Assembly (NCBI RefSeq): GCF_020531985.1
Contig: NZ_JAJAVQ010000001.1
Location: 496,001-560,000, forward strand
DNA length: 64,000 bases
Reading direction: 5' to 3'
Source of the DNA: Rheinheimera aquimaris
GTDB lineage: Bacteria > Pseudomonadota > Gammaproteobacteria > Enterobacterales > Alteromonadaceae
How positions within the stretch are numbered: position 1 is the stretch's first letter; each line of letters starts with the position of its first letter. The notes under the pieces are model-generated. The model saw nothing but the letters and a program-made list of their open reading frames with translations, had not been told where the DNA came from and made no database searches. Of the stretch, positions 8,285 to 18,708 are shown piece by piece. A program made the translations under genes and the position numbers.

Positions 8285-10090
8285 TCAGGGTTCTATTAAT
8301 ACCGGATATTTCAGATAGGCCTGATCATAGTAAGGCATTTTCTGATAAAACCAGTTATAGCGCTCCCGCGCGTTGTTGCGCAGCTTTTCATCCTGTGCCA
8401 GTGCCTGTTCAAACTGCACTTTAAGCTCGGGCTGCTGTGCCACCATACGCTGTATTAGCGGCTCTATAGCATAGGGTTCAAAATACTCGGTGCGCTCAAA
8501 CATGCCAGGGAAGAAGCCCCAGCTGAAAAAGGAGTCTGGTGCAGTTGGCTCCAGTAACGCCACAGCCAAACGGCCCAGAGCCTGATCGGTGCTGACTTTT
8601 ACCCAGCCCGGCGTCAGCGTGCGACTGATGCTCTGTTTAGTAAACCGGGCATCCTGCAGCATAAAATGTCCCTCAAACGGCTTTTCGGCAAAACGATGGC
8701 TCGCAACACTTAACTGCTGCAGCGAGACTTTTACCGGCTTATCCAGCGTTGTCATTTCAATACCATGCAACTTTAGCCGCCCGATAACGGTGTGTTGCTC
8801 TGGCGGTAACCAGTAGGCGGTGGGCACAGCGATTTCCTTATCTGCTACCTTGTCCCAGTACACCGGCAGCTTTTCGTACAATTTGGGCTCACCAGTCCAG
8901 TAAACATAGCTGTCGCCGCTGATGTCGGATGCCTTAAGCTGAAATGCCATACCTTTAAAGTCGGTAAACTCCGGCTGTTCACTGGCTTTATAGCTTAGCA
9001 CCATGCGTTTAGGTCTGGCCTGCATATCGGCCTGACGCGCCAGTATCAGCGCCTTGCCCTGCTCGTTAAGCAGTTTCAGGCTTTGCTCCAGCAAAACATA
9101 AGTACCCAGCACACGCTGGCGGTATGGTTTTAAGCTATGGTTCTCGACCAGCACCGTCGGTAAATGCCGCACATCGCCATAACCATTGGAGTAGCGCGGG
9201 CTGGCGGTCCAGCCACTAATCCCCTTACTGAAATCTTTACTGTCCACACCAAACACCAGCGGGCCTGGTATATGGCCGGCTTGTTCCAGAGCCCTGTTTA
9301 CTGCCGGGCGATATAATTTTGCCAGCCAACTGGCTGCATTGGGGCTGACTGCAGCGAAAGGCTCATTAAAACCGTAGGTAATGTCATATTGATAATCCTC
9401 GCCATCTGTTACATGCACATCAATGTAAAGATCAGGCTGATATTTGTTCAGTACCCCCAGTAAAGCCTGCATCTCCGGTGCATCAGCTTTGCTGTAATCG
9501 CGGTTCAGATTAAGGTTCTGTGCTGTTGCGCGCCAGCCCTGCATTAGCGGGCCGCGCTGGTTCATCCGGTTAGTGGCAGAGCGTCTTTCATGACCATCGG
9601 CTGAAAATACCGGAATAAACAGTAAATCGGCATTGGCCAACAGCCTGGCTTTGTCGCCATGAGCGATATCACGCAGCAGCATAAGGCCAGCGTCTTTGCC
9701 GTCAATTTCACCGCTGTGAATACCGGCCTGTACCAGCAGTAAGGGGCGTTGTGGGTTCTGTGCAATTTTATGCAATGCCGCACTGGCTTTGACCAAATAA
9801 AGTGGCCGCCCCTGCGCGCTGCTGCCGAATTGCTCCATTTCCAGTAAATCAGAACTGTCTACGAGCCGGCGCAGATAGCTAATGGTGCTGTTGTAATCCG
9901 GGCTTTCTGTTAATCCGCTAAGCTCTGCCGGGCTAATCCAGGGGTGAGTTTTAGCCTTAATCAAGGCCTCGCTGCTGCCCTGCCAGGCCGGTAAAGGTGG
10001 CAGCCAGTCTTCAGTCTGGGCAGCGTTTAGTGTCAGACACAGGCTACAGGTCAGTACCGAAATCAGATGCATTTTCATATCAGGCGTCAC
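8285..10090 (-). CDS. Exported M14-family zinc carboxypeptidase
   Basis: The 601-residue protein starts with a signal peptide (MKMHLISVLTCSLCLTLNA). M14 metal ligands are seen at H125 and E128 (AGIHSGEIDG) and H226 (LYIDVHVTDG), with the substrate-binding NLNRDY around R197. A glutamate in TVLVENHS is a candidate general base. About 250 residues of unassigned C-terminal sequence follow. The enzyme should cleave C-terminal residues from peptides in the periplasm or outside the cell. The gene overlaps the end of the RND pump gene, making it the third gene of that operon. A start at 10078 (Met5) is equally plausible; no Shine-Dalgarno site decides between them. Confidence 0.85.
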   Translation of the reverse strand: MTPDMKMHLISVLTCSLCLTLNAAQTEDWLPPLPAWQGSSEALIKAKTHPWISPAELSGLTESPDYNSTISYLRRLVDSSDLLEMEQFGSSAQGRPLYLVKASAALHKIAQNPQRPLLLVQAGIHSGEIDGKDAGLMLLRDIAHGDKARLLANADLLFIPVFSADGHERRSATNRMNQRGPLMQGWRATAQNLNLNRDYSKADAPEMQALLGVLNKYQPDLYIDVHVTDGEDYQYDITYGFNEPFAAVSPNAASWLAKLYRPAVNRALEQAGHIPGPLVFGVDSKDFSKGISGWTASPRYSNGYGDVRHLPTVLVENHSLKPYRQRVLGTYVLLEQSLKLLNEQGKALILARQADMQARPKRMVLSYKASEQPEFTDFKGMAFQLKASDISGDSYVYWTGEPKLYEKLPVYWDKVADKEIAVPTAYWLPPEQHTVIGRLKLHGIEMTTLDKPVKVSLQQLSVASHRFAEKPFEGHFMLQDARFTKQSISRTLTPGWVKVSTDQALGRLAVALLEPTAPDSFFSWGFFPGMFERTEYFEPYAIEPLIQRMVAQQPELKVQFEQALAQDEKLRNNARERYNWFYQKMPYYDQAYLKYPVLIEP

Positions 10091-13000
10091 TCGTTTTTAT
10101 TTTAAACACACTACAATACAGCACCGGCAGGAATATCAGCGTTAGCACTGTCGCAAAGCCTAAGCCAAACATGATAACTACCGCCATACTGGCGAAGAAA
10201 TCGTCTGCCAGTAGCGGGATCATGCCAAGAATAGTGGTAATAGCGGCCATCGCTACCGGCCGAACCCGGCTTACAGCGCTGTGAAACACGGCGTGATAAG
10301 CCTGTTTGCCTTCTTCCAGTTCCAGCTTAATTTGCTCAACCAGTACAATACCATTCTTAATCAGCATGCCTGATAAGCTGAGGAAACCCAACAGCGCCAT
10401 AAAACCAAAAGGTGCCCCCATCAGTTTTAAACCAAAACTGACACCGATGATGGCCAGCGGCACACAGGCCCAAATAACCAATGCAGAACGCATCGAGTTA
10501 AATAGCAGTACCGTGATAATAAACATGACCAGATACCCCATAGGTAAAGAACCAAACAGGGCTTTCTGTGCTTTTTGCTGCGCTTCAAACTCGCCGCCCC
10601 AGTTCAGGAAATAACCGGTCGGTAACGGTATTGCCTCTATCTGCGGTTTAACACGCTTGAGTAAATTAGCGGCGGTGTCATCACCGAGAATATCGTGATC
10701 AGCCATCACGGTAATAGTACGTTTACGGTCACGACGCTGAATTTGAGGGTCTTCCCATTGTAGCTCAAAGCCGTTAACTACCTGGGTTATCGGGATATAA
10801 CGCCCGAGTTTGCTGCTAAATACCTGTAAATCATACAACGCGTCTATATTGTCACGCTCACTCAGCGGCGAGCGCACTACTATCGGCAGTAAATGCGTGC
10901 CATCCCGATACACGCCCAGTGTCTTACCCGATAAGCTGGTCAGCAATACATCATCAATGTCTTGTTTACTGATCCCGGCGCGGCGTCCCATGGCTTCATT
11001 AAACAGTGGCCGGATAACCTTTTGTCTGCCCCGCCAGTTATCGCGAATATTGCGTGCGCCGGGGTCGGCTTTTAATATCTGCTGTGCCTGGGCAGAAAGC
11101 TGACGCAGTACATCAGGATCCGCGCCACTAAAACGCGCTTCAATTTTGGCCGGTGTTGACGGCCCGACCTCCAGCCGCATCAGCTTAGCGTCTATAGCGG
11201 GATAATGGCTGTAAATATGCTCCCTTACCTGCTTCATCAACGCCGGTAATTGCGCTTTGTCTTCCATCCGCACAATCAGCTGGCTGTAACTGCTATATAT
11301 TTTCTCCGGCTGGTACGTCAGCATAAAGCGCTCAGCCCCTCGTCCTGAGGTAGCTGTCACATTTGTAACACCATCCTGCTGTAGCAAATAAGTCATGATC
11401 TGCTTAGCCTGATCGGCAGAATAATGTATATCACTGCCAGCTGGCTGCCACAGATCCAGCAGAAATATCGGCGTGTTTGAAGGTGGGAAAAACACCTGCT
11501 TTACTTTGCCAAACACCAGCACACTGCTAACTAATAACAGTATCGTCAGGGCATAAGTAATAAAGCGGTGCCGCATTGCAGCTGTTAATACTGTGCGGTA
11601 AACATCAAATATTGCCCCGCGGTAAAGTGCCTCGTCATCTGCTGCTTGCTGGCTCTGTTGCAACTGCGATTTAAACAATAAACTGGCAAAGAACGGGGTT
11701 AATGTAATAGCCGTTACCCAGCTTAGCAACAAGGACACCAGCAGCACCCAAAACAGGCTGCCGGCAAACTCACCGGTCGCATCGCTCGATAGCCCTATCG
11801 GCGCAAAAGCCGTAATTGCTATCACAGTGGCACCAAGTAACGGCCATTGTGTTTGTTTTACAATCAAAGCTGCCGCATCAGCGAGCTTTAACCGCCGTTG
11901 TATACCAATGAGGATACCTTCGGTAATCACGATGGCGTTATCCACCAACATACCCAAAGCAATAATCAAGGCGCCAAGCGATACCCGCTGCAATTCAATT
12001 TGCATCTGCTGCATAAAAATAAAAGTGCCCAGCACGGTCAGGAGCAGGATCAAGCCGATTAAGATACCGCTACGCAGCCCCATAAATACCAGCAGCACAA
12101 TAATAACGATAGCCACTGCCTCAGCCAGATTGACAATAAAGCCGCTGACCGAATTGGCAACCTCGTCAGGCTGGTTATAGATAGTGTGTAACTCAATACC
12201 AACGGGGCGGTTATAGTTAAGCTGCTGCAAACGCTGCGCTATCTGCTCCCCTGCATCCACTACATTGACACCGGCACTAAAAGAAATACCCAACGTCAGC
12301 GCATTTTCACCGCCATGGCGAATAATCTGGCTTGGCATTTCCGTTGGCGCGCGGTACACCCTGGCGATATCCCCCAGATAGATAAGCTCACTGGCTGCCG
12401 GATTACTGATAATCAGGCTTTCCAACTCTGATACCTGCTGAAATTCGCCGGTAGGATGAATTCGTAATCTGTCGGCATCCACTCTGATAGAGCCCGCATT
12501 AGACACAACATTCTGACTTTGCAGCAAACTGGCCAACTGCGACGGTGAAATACCCAGTGCAGCCAGTCTGGAACGGGACATCTCGACAATAACCTGTTCC
12601 TGTTGTTCGCCCCCAACCGCTACTTTGCCAACTGCGGGCACTGTTACCAGTTCGCGGCGCAGAAAATCAACGTAATCACGCAGTTCGTCATCGCTGAAAC
12701 CTTCGCCGGTTACCGCATACAAAATACCGTACACATCTCCAAAGTCATCTTTAACCAGTGGTGTACCCACCCCAGGCGGCAACTTCCCCTGTAGGTCTGT
12801 AACTTTATGCCGTAGCTCATCCCAGATTTGTTTCAATTCACGGGCGCGGTAAATGTCTTTCATCTCTACCATGATCTGAGATAAACCCGCAGTAGATACT
12901 GACGTGACATGATAGACATAAGGTAATTGCTGAATCGCATTTTCCAGCGGGTAACTAACTTCTTCTTCTACCTGTTCCGGCGAGGCACCGGGATACTGTG

Positions 13001-13145
13001 TCACTATCATCGCTTGTTTCAGCGTAAACTGTGGGTCTTCCAATCTGCCAAGGCCGGTATAAGCGATAATACCGCCTATCAGTAAAATGGCTGCGAAGAG
13101 CCAGGATGAAGTACGGTTTGTGATGAAATAACTGGCTACACTCAT
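10080..13145 (-). CDS. RND-family efflux pump, inner-membrane transporter
   Basis: This 1021-residue protein is of the AcrB/HAE type, with a TM-porter-TM-porter layout. Helix 4 has LGMLVDNAIVITEG, with one proton-relay aspartate where AcrB has an adjacent pair. Helix 10 has SGMLIKNGIVLVEQIK with the relay lysine. The GASPEQVEEEV segment of the first porter domain is conserved. It would export hydrophobic compounds with its adaptor and a TolC-type channel encoded elsewhere. Its ATG follows the adaptor stop by 2 bases, and its 3' end overlaps the M14 peptidase gene. Confidence 0.92.
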   Translation of the reverse strand: MSVASYFITNRTSSWLFAAILLIGGIIAYTGLGRLEDPQFTLKQAMIVTQYPGASPEQVEEEVSYPLENAIQQLPYVYHVTSVSTAGLSQIMVEMKDIYRARELKQIWDELRHKVTDLQGKLPPGVGTPLVKDDFGDVYGILYAVTGEGFSDDELRDYVDFLRRELVTVPAVGKVAVGGEQQEQVIVEMSRSRLAALGISPSQLASLLQSQNVVSNAGSIRVDADRLRIHPTGEFQQVSELESLIISNPAASELIYLGDIARVYRAPTEMPSQIIRHGGENALTLGISFSAGVNVVDAGEQIAQRLQQLNYNRPVGIELHTIYNQPDEVANSVSGFIVNLAEAVAIVIIVLLVFMGLRSGILIGLILLLTVLGTFIFMQQMQIELQRVSLGALIIALGMLVDNAIVITEGILIGIQRRLKLADAAALIVKQTQWPLLGATVIAITAFAPIGLSSDATGEFAGSLFWVLLVSLLLSWVTAITLTPFFASLLFKSQLQQSQQAADDEALYRGAIFDVYRTVLTAAMRHRFITYALTILLLVSSVLVFGKVKQVFFPPSNTPIFLLDLWQPAGSDIHYSADQAKQIMTYLLQQDGVTNVTATSGRGAERFMLTYQPEKIYSSYSQLIVRMEDKAQLPALMKQVREHIYSHYPAIDAKLMRLEVGPSTPAKIEARFSGADPDVLRQLSAQAQQILKADPGARNIRDNWRGRQKVIRPLFNEAMGRRAGISKQDIDDVLLTSLSGKTLGVYRDGTHLLPIVVRSPLSERDNIDALYDLQVFSSKLGRYIPITQVVNGFELQWEDPQIQRRDRKRTITVMADHDILGDDTAANLLKRVKPQIEAIPLPTGYFLNWGGEFEAQQKAQKALFGSLPMGYLVMFIITVLLFNSMRSALVIWACVPLAIIGVSFGLKLMGAPFGFMALLGFLSLSGMLIKNGIVLVEQIKLELEEGKQAYHAVFHSAVSRVRPVAMAAITTILGMIPLLADDFFASMAVVIMFGLGFATVLTLIFLPVLYCSVFKIKTSDA

Positions 13146-13147
13146 GC

Positions 13148-14251
13148 TTACAGCCCCCGCTCCCGTTGCCAGGGCCTTACCTGCTGTCCTTCGCTAAGTT
13201 GCTGCACACCGGCGCTGACAACCTGTTCTCCGGCACTCAGACCTGACGTTACCGCAAGGCCGGCACTGCTTAACTCAGCGACCTGGATCTGGCGCTGGCT
13301 AACGGTACCCGTGTCGGGGTTGTACACCCAGACAAATTTGTCTTTACTGCTGACACTTTGCCCTGACGGGCTAAAAATGGCGCTGGGCGGAATATAACTG
13401 ACGTTATTTTCGTACCGGCTTATCTTATCCATTTCCGCAACAACGTTGGCTGTCATGCCCGACAGTAAATTAAAGTCCTGTGGTGTAGGCATGGTAAATA
13501 CAACCTTATAACTGTTTGTCGCCGGATCAGGCCGTGCATCCCACTCTTTAACTTTGGCGCGGTAGCGAAACTCTGGGTGCGAGTCAAAGATCACTTCTGG
13601 CTGGTAGTCGAGATCTTTCTTAACGTTAGAAATTACATCTTCAGGCACCTGAATAACGATATCAACATTATCGCGCAGCTGCAGTTCAAGCACAGGCTGC
13701 TGCGCTGCAACATTTTCATGGTTATCAACCAGTTGTCTGGAAATGATACCTGCAAAAGGCGCATGTAGTTCGGTATAACTTAATGACGCTTTACTGGTTT
13801 TTAAATCGGCGGCTGCTACCTGAAACTGTGCTTTTGCTTCATCAAATACTGACTGCGACACCAGCTTCTGATTAATCAGCTGCTCAGAGCGCTCAAACTG
13901 GGTTTTTGCCAGCTCATAGCGCGCGCTCGCCTGCTCTACAATCAGGGCAAAATCGGTTTCATCCAACTTAGCCAGTAGCTGGCCATCAGTAACGGTTTGT
14001 CCGGGCCGCACCAGAATTCGGGTCAGTTTGCCGCTTACCCGAAATCCCAGCCTGACATTTTCACTGGGCTCAACCACGGCCGGAAACTGCCTTATCACGC
14101 CAGCGCCGCCATTACCGACGGTATATAACTTAACCGGCCGTACTTCTTCAGCTGTGGCTTGCTCTGGCGCTGGTTCGCAGGCGTTTAACAATAATACTGA
14201 CGACATTAAAAAACAGGGTAACAAAATCGTAGAGGTATATTTGGCTGGCAT
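13148..14251 (-). CDS. RND efflux periplasmic adaptor lipoprotein (membrane fusion protein)
   Basis: This 367-residue lipoprotein has a signal peptide with lipobox LLLNAC. The biotinyl/lipoyl-like halves (VRPGQTVTDGQLLAKLDETD and LHAPFAGIISRQLVDNHENV) flank a helical hairpin, followed by the beta-barrel region. This is the usual HlyD/AcrA layout. The ATG at 14251 is preceded by GGGA at a suitable distance; a GTG 24 bases upstream is less likely. It links the RND pump to an outer-membrane channel. It is the first gene of a three-gene operon (adaptor, pump, M14 peptidase). No local regulator gene is seen. Confidence 0.9.
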   Translation of the reverse strand: MPAKYTSTILLPCFLMSSVLLLNACEPAPEQATAEEVRPVKLYTVGNGGAGVIRQFPAVVEPSENVRLGFRVSGKLTRILVRPGQTVTDGQLLAKLDETDFALIVEQASARYELAKTQFERSEQLINQKLVSQSVFDEAKAQFQVAAADLKTSKASLSYTELHAPFAGIISRQLVDNHENVAAQQPVLELQLRDNVDIVIQVPEDVISNVKKDLDYQPEVIFDSHPEFRYRAKVKEWDARPDPATNSYKVVFTMPTPQDFNLLSGMTANVVAEMDKISRYENNVSYIPPSAIFSPSGQSVSSKDKFVWVYNPDTGTVSQRQIQVAELSSAGLAVTSGLSAGEQVVSAGVQQLSEGQQVRPWQRERGL

Positions 14252-14351
14252 AATTAAATTCCCGCGAGGCAGCACGATAAATGTCGCATTTACAGCAACA
14301 TATGAAGTAACAGTTTGAAAAGTATAAACCTGTTACCGGCTTTCAGAAAGC

Positions 14352-14375
14352 AAAAACCCGCCATAAACGGCGGGT
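14352..14375 (-). terminator. Rho-independent terminator after the outer-membrane protein gene
   Basis: ACCCGCC and GGCGGGT form a stem around a six-base loop. On the minus strand the stem is followed by TTTTT. It lies about 30 bases past the stop of the 14403-15188 gene. Confidence 0.85.
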
Positions 14376-14402
14376 AAATTGAGGTAACTTGCGGCTAACT
14401 CC

Positions 14403-15188
14403 TCAGAAGCGGTACGTTACACCCAGCTGGTATAATTCTTCACTGGTATCCAGGTAGTCAAACACAACCGCCGCACTCAGTGCCAGCGTAGGTTGCAGAT
14501 ACCAGCTGCCACGCACCGTCACGCTGTCTTCGTCAGCATTAACCACATCATCTGATGTCCAGTCATACGCAACACCTAAAGCAATATTGCGGCCGAAGTA
14601 ATAATCTGCCGCTACGCCGAATTCAGATTCATCATCGCCTTTTACATCCATGTAATGCGCTTCAATGTTGATAAAGTTACCATTTTCCAGCGCAAGTAAC
14701 TTCTTGGTGCTGATGCCATATTCAGTTTCGCTGCCCGCACCATCCTCCCGGTAATGGCGGGCATCGAGTTTAACCAACCAGTCGCTCTGAATAAAATAGC
14801 CACCGCTTAGCAGCACAACCCGATCGTCAGTCCCATTTAATTCAATTAACTGCGCTGAAGCATAAAAGTTATGGCTGTTATCTTTATATTCGCCACCGAT
14901 GTTCCAGCCACTGATGCTGCCCTCAACCAAGCCGGTATCGATATTTAAATAGTTATAGCCAGCGTTAACACTGCTGCTACGGCTTAAAAAGCCCGCCTCG
15001 GCATAGGGAGCTTGGTTGCCTGTACTGACCGGCGCCAGATAAAAACGGTGTGACAACGTCCATTGTTGTAAATCACCATCAGAGGTATCAAGCCAGCCAA
15101 AGCTGGCATCGCTCTGATGCTGAAAAGTATTAGCGAAAGCGGAAACTGAGAAAGCTGCGATAAGTGTTGCCAGAAAAGTCTGCTTCAT
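14403..15188 (-). CDS. Putative outer-membrane beta-barrel protein (porin-like)
   Basis: This 261-residue protein begins with a clean signal peptide (MKQTFLATLIAAFSVSAFA). The rest is alternating polar and aromatic strands, ending in Phe (QLGVTYRF), which is the usual signal for BAM-mediated insertion. AAGGA lies 7 bases before the ATG at 15188, so a longer frame to 15227 is rejected. It is likely a small porin or pore-like barrel; the substrate is unknown. It is transcribed alone, with its own terminator. Confidence 0.75.
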   Translation of the reverse strand: MKQTFLATLIAAFSVSAFANTFQHQSDASFGWLDTSDGDLQQWTLSHRFYLAPVSTGNQAPYAEAGFLSRSSSVNAGYNYLNIDTGLVEGSISGWNIGGEYKDNSHNFYASAQLIELNGTDDRVVLLSGGYFIQSDWLVKLDARHYREDGAGSETEYGISTKKLLALENGNFINIEAHYMDVKGDDESEFGVAADYYFGRNIALGVAYDWTSDDVVNADEDSVTVRGSWYLQPTLALSAAVVFDYLDTSEELYQLGVTYRF

Positions 15189-15355
15189 AACTGTCCTTAA
15201 AAATACCAATGCTAAGGGCCTTTGCACCTTGCAAGGCCGCGCGCATCCTAGCAGTTATGTCTGAACAAACAATTAATTGATTGTACAAAAACAGCTTAAT
15301 TTGCAAGCAAATGCATCATTGTTACAAAGCGTGATAAAAAATCATCTGGCCTTGG

Positions 15356-17353
15356 CTAAATTTCAAGCAATGCCTGTTTCAGCAAGTGCACCTGATCACG
15401 CAATTTAGCAGCCTGTTCAAACTCAAGGTCTTTCGCATGTTGCAGCATTTTCTGCTCCAGTTGCTTAATATCGGCCTCAACCTGATAAGGTGTTTTGCCT
15501 TTAATCAGTCGCGCTTTCTCGGCAACCATAGGTAAGGCCGGTGCAGCATCCTGTCCCAGGTCCATCACATCAGCTACTTTCTTTTTGATGGCAGTAGGCG
15601 ATATGCCATGTTCAAGGTTGAACTGTTGCTGCTTAGCACGACGGCGCTCCGTTTCATCTATCGCTTTCTTCATCGAGCCGGTAATACGATCTGCATACAG
15701 GATAGCCCTGCCCTGCAAGTTACGCGCAGCACGGCCAATAGTCTGGATCAGTGAACGTTCAGAGCGTAAAAAGCCTTCTTTGTCGGCATCCAGAATCGCG
15801 ACCAGCGACACTTCTGGTATATCCAGGCCTTCCCGGAGCAGGTTAATACCGACCAAAACGTCGAATACGCCAAGGCGCAGATCGCGGATAATTTCCATCC
15901 GCTCAACGGTATCAATATCCGAATGCAAATAGCGCACTTTTACGCCATGTTCATTCAGATACTCGGTTAAATCTTCCGCCATTTTTTTCGTCAGCGTGGT
16001 GACCAGCACCCGCTCCTGGCGCTGGGCGCGGATAAAAGCTTCTGATAACAAATCATCCACCTGAGTAGCAACAGGCCGGATCTCTATTTCCGGATCCACT
16101 AAGCCGGTAGGTCGCACCACCTGCTCAACGACTTCGCCTGCAGAATGCTCCAGTTCATAAGCCGCCGGCGTGGCAGAAACGTAAATCCGCTGCGGTGCTA
16201 TTGCTTCAAACTCATCAAATTTCAGCGGCCTGTTATCCAGCGCCGACGGCAAACGGAAGCCATAGTTAACCAGATTCTCTTTACGTGAACGGTCTCCTTT
16301 ATACATTGCACCTATCTGGGAAATAGTAACGTGAGACTCATCAATAAACATCAGGCCATCTGACGGGAAATAATCCAGCAACGTTGGCGGCGGCTCACCA
16401 TTAGCGCGGCCGGATAAATAACGTGAGTAGTTTTCAATGCCAGAACAATATCCCAGCTCAACCATCATTTCGATATCAAACAAGGTTCGCTGGCTTAGTC
16501 GCTGCTCTTCCACCAGTTTGTTATTTTGCAATAACTCATCTCGGCGCTGTTTTAACTCAAGCTTGATTTCATCGACAGCGGCCAGAATTTTTTCCCGCGG
16601 CGTAACATAGTGTGTTTTGGGGTATACCGTATAGCGGGTAACAACCTTCTCCACGGCACCGGTTAGCGGGTCAAAAATGCTTATCCGCTCAATCTCTTCA
16701 TCAAATAATTCGACCCTGACCGCAACATCATCTGATTCGGCAGGAAAGATATCTATCACATCACCACGCACCCTGTAGGTTGCACGCTGAAAATCAATGT
16801 CATTACGGCTGTATTGCAACTCGGCCAGGCGGCGCAGAATAAAACGCTGATCGACAATGTCTCCCACTTTCAGATGCAGCAGCATTTTCATATAGGACTC
16901 AGGATCACCCAGACCATAAATCGCCGACACCGAGGCAATAATGACCACGTCACGCCGCTCCATCAGTGCCTTAGTCGCCGATAACCTCATCTGCTCGATG
17001 TGTTCATTTATCGATGCATCTTTTTCAATAAAAGTATCGGTTGAGGGCACATAAGCTTCTGGCTGATAATAATCGTAATACGACACAAAGTACTCTACGG
17101 CGTTGTGGGGGAAAAACTCTTTCATTTCACCATACAGCTGCGCCGCCAGCGTTTTGTTGTGCGCCATAATCAGCGTTGGTCTGTCAACGCTTGCGATGAC
17201 ATTGGCCATCGTGAATGTCTTTCCTGAGCCGGTTACGCCCAGCAGTGTCTGATGAGCAAGCCCCGCTTCCAGGCCCTCTACCAGCTTGCTGATCGCCTGC
17301 GGCTGATCTCCGGCAGGCTTATATTGTGAAACCAGTTCAAATGCGCGTGTCAT
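15356..17353 (-). CDS. uvrB: Excinuclease ABC subunit B
   Basis: This 665-residue protein is the DNA-damage-recognition helicase of nucleotide excision repair. Walker A (GVTGSGKT, residues 39-46) is followed by the beta-hairpin region with [12 protein letters not shown], the helicase motif [22 protein letters not shown]-type segment, QTIGRAARN, and a C-terminal UVR domain ([20 protein letters not shown]) that contacts UvrC. The length is close to other UvrB proteins. Its ATG overlaps the stop of the MATE gene (ATGA), so both are probably on one transcript. Any LexA site would have to lie upstream of the MATE gene; none was recognised there. Confidence 0.97.
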   Translation of the reverse strand: MTRAFELVSQYKPAGDQPQAISKLVEGLEAGLAHQTLLGVTGSGKTFTMANVIASVDRPTLIMAHNKTLAAQLYGEMKEFFPHNAVEYFVSYYDYYQPEAYVPSTDTFIEKDASINEHIEQMRLSATKALMERRDVVIIASVSAIYGLGDPESYMKMLLHLKVGDIVDQRFILRRLAELQYSRNDIDFQRATYRVRGDVIDIFPAESDDVAVRVELFDEEIERISIFDPLTGAVEKVVTRYTVYPKTHYVTPREKILAAVDEIKLELKQRRDELLQNNKLVEEQRLSQRTLFDIEMMVELGYCSGIENYSRYLSGRANGEPPPTLLDYFPSDGLMFIDESHVTISQIGAMYKGDRSRKENLVNYGFRLPSALDNRPLKFDEFEAIAPQRIYVSATPAAYELEHSAGEVVEQVVRPTGLVDPEIEIRPVATQVDDLLSEAFIRAQRQERVLVTTLTKKMAEDLTEYLNEHGVKVRYLHSDIDTVERMEIIRDLRLGVFDVLVGINLLREGLDIPEVSLVAILDADKEGFLRSERSLIQTIGRAARNLQGRAILYADRITGSMKKAIDETERRRAKQQQFNLEHGISPTAIKKKVADVMDLGQDAAPALPMVAEKARLIKGKTPYQVEADIKQLEQKMLQHAKDLEFEQAAKLRDQVHLLKQALLEI

Positions 17354-18708
17354 GCAGTAACCTCCTGTAAATTGCGTACTACAGCGCGGTTAAACCAGCG
17401 CCAGGCCAGCGTTGCGGTAAATGCATTCGCCAGCACACAGCCGATAAATAAACCGGTTATGCCATAAAGCTTGCCCCCAAGCCAGGCAAAAGGCACATAA
17501 AACACGAACAACCTGATCAGGCTTAATACCAGAGCACTGCCGGGCAAATGCAACGCATTGAAAGAAGAATTCGTTAAAATAGTAATGCCCTGCAAGCCAT
17601 AGGCCAGCGGTACTATCCAAATAAACTGGCATAAAATCCTAATCACTTCAGGCTCATCACTAAACAGTGTGGCAACCGGATAGGCCAGCACGGCCAGCAG
17701 CAAATAGATACCAAACTGCCATAGCATGACAAACCGGGCACATAACCGGTATGCCTGCTGTACCCGTGACATTAAACCCGCACCGTAATTCTGACTGACA
17801 AAAGGCGGTAATGTCATTGAAAGAGCCAGCACCACCAGGCAGGCAATGCTCTCCAGCCTGGCACCTACACCAAATGCCGCTACCGCAGCCGCGCCATAAC
17901 TGGCCATGATGGCTGTTAGTATGCCCATCGCCAGTGGTGTCAGCATATTTGCCCCGGCCGCAGGCAAACCAATACGCAAAATTTTGCGGCAAATACTCAA
18001 TAGCAATATCGGTTTAATCCAATTGGTTGTTATTAACCCGCGTTTCACCAGTAAATACAGTATGAGTGCAGAACCAAATACCCAGGAGATAACAGTCGCA
18101 ATGGCAGCACCGTGCATTCCCATTGCGGGGAGTGGCCCCAAACCGAAGATCAATATCGGGTCAAGTACAGCATTCACCAGGCCGGAGCATGCCATAATAA
18201 TACTCGGCGTTTTCGTATCGCCCGAGGCCCGCAGTACAGCATTGCCCACCATAGGCAGCACCAGCAATACCGCACCGCAAAACCAGATATCCATATATTG
18301 GCGGATGTAACTTAGCGTGTCGGTATCAGCACCTAATGCGGTAAACAACGGCACGGTAAAAACATAACCCAGCACTGCCAGCACGGCAACAAGCAGCGCC
18401 GACAAACACAAAGCGACCTGACCATCAGTTCTTGCCTCTGTCAGACTACCCGCCCCCAATGCTTTTGCAATAACGGCTGAGGTACCGATACTTAAACCAA
18501 TCGATAAACTGATCAGCGTAAAAGACACCGGAAAGGTAAAACTGATTGCCGCAAGCTGCACAGTTCCGAGCATACTGATAAAAAAAGTGTCAACCAGATT
18601 GAATGTCATTAAGGTGATCATACCAACCAGCATGGGCAGTGTCATCGCGACCAATGTTGGCTGAATGTCATCTTTTGTCAGTGAATATGAGGTTTTTTTA
18701 GTGGTCAT
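17350..18708 (-). CDS. MATE-family multidrug/Na+ antiporter
   Basis: This 452-residue protein has twelve hydrophobic helices in two similar halves. It contains typical MATE segments: [21 protein letters not shown] at the N-terminus, [17 protein letters not shown], and [17 protein letters not shown] near the mid-region. It exports cationic drugs or metabolites in exchange for Na+ or H+. A start at 18756 would add 16 residues; 18708 matches the usual family N-terminus better, but neither has a strong ribosome site. It is the first gene of an overlapping pair with uvrB, which is an unusual partner. Confidence 0.88.
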   Translation of the reverse strand: MTTKKTSYSLTKDDIQPTLVAMTLPMLVGMITLMTFNLVDTFFISMLGTVQLAAISFTFPVSFTLISLSIGLSIGTSAVIAKALGAGSLTEARTDGQVALCLSALLVAVLAVLGYVFTVPLFTALGADTDTLSYIRQYMDIWFCGAVLLVLPMVGNAVLRASGDTKTPSIIMACSGLVNAVLDPILIFGLGPLPAMGMHGAAIATVISWVFGSALILYLLVKRGLITTNWIKPILLLSICRKILRIGLPAAGANMLTPLAMGILTAIMASYGAAAVAAFGVGARLESIACLVVLALSMTLPPFVSQNYGAGLMSRVQQAYRLCARFVMLWQFGIYLLLAVLAYPVATLFSDEPEVIRILCQFIWIVPLAYGLQGITILTNSSFNALHLPGSALVLSLIRLFVFYVPFAWLGGKLYGITGLFIGCVLANAFTATLAWRWFNRAVVRNLQEVTA

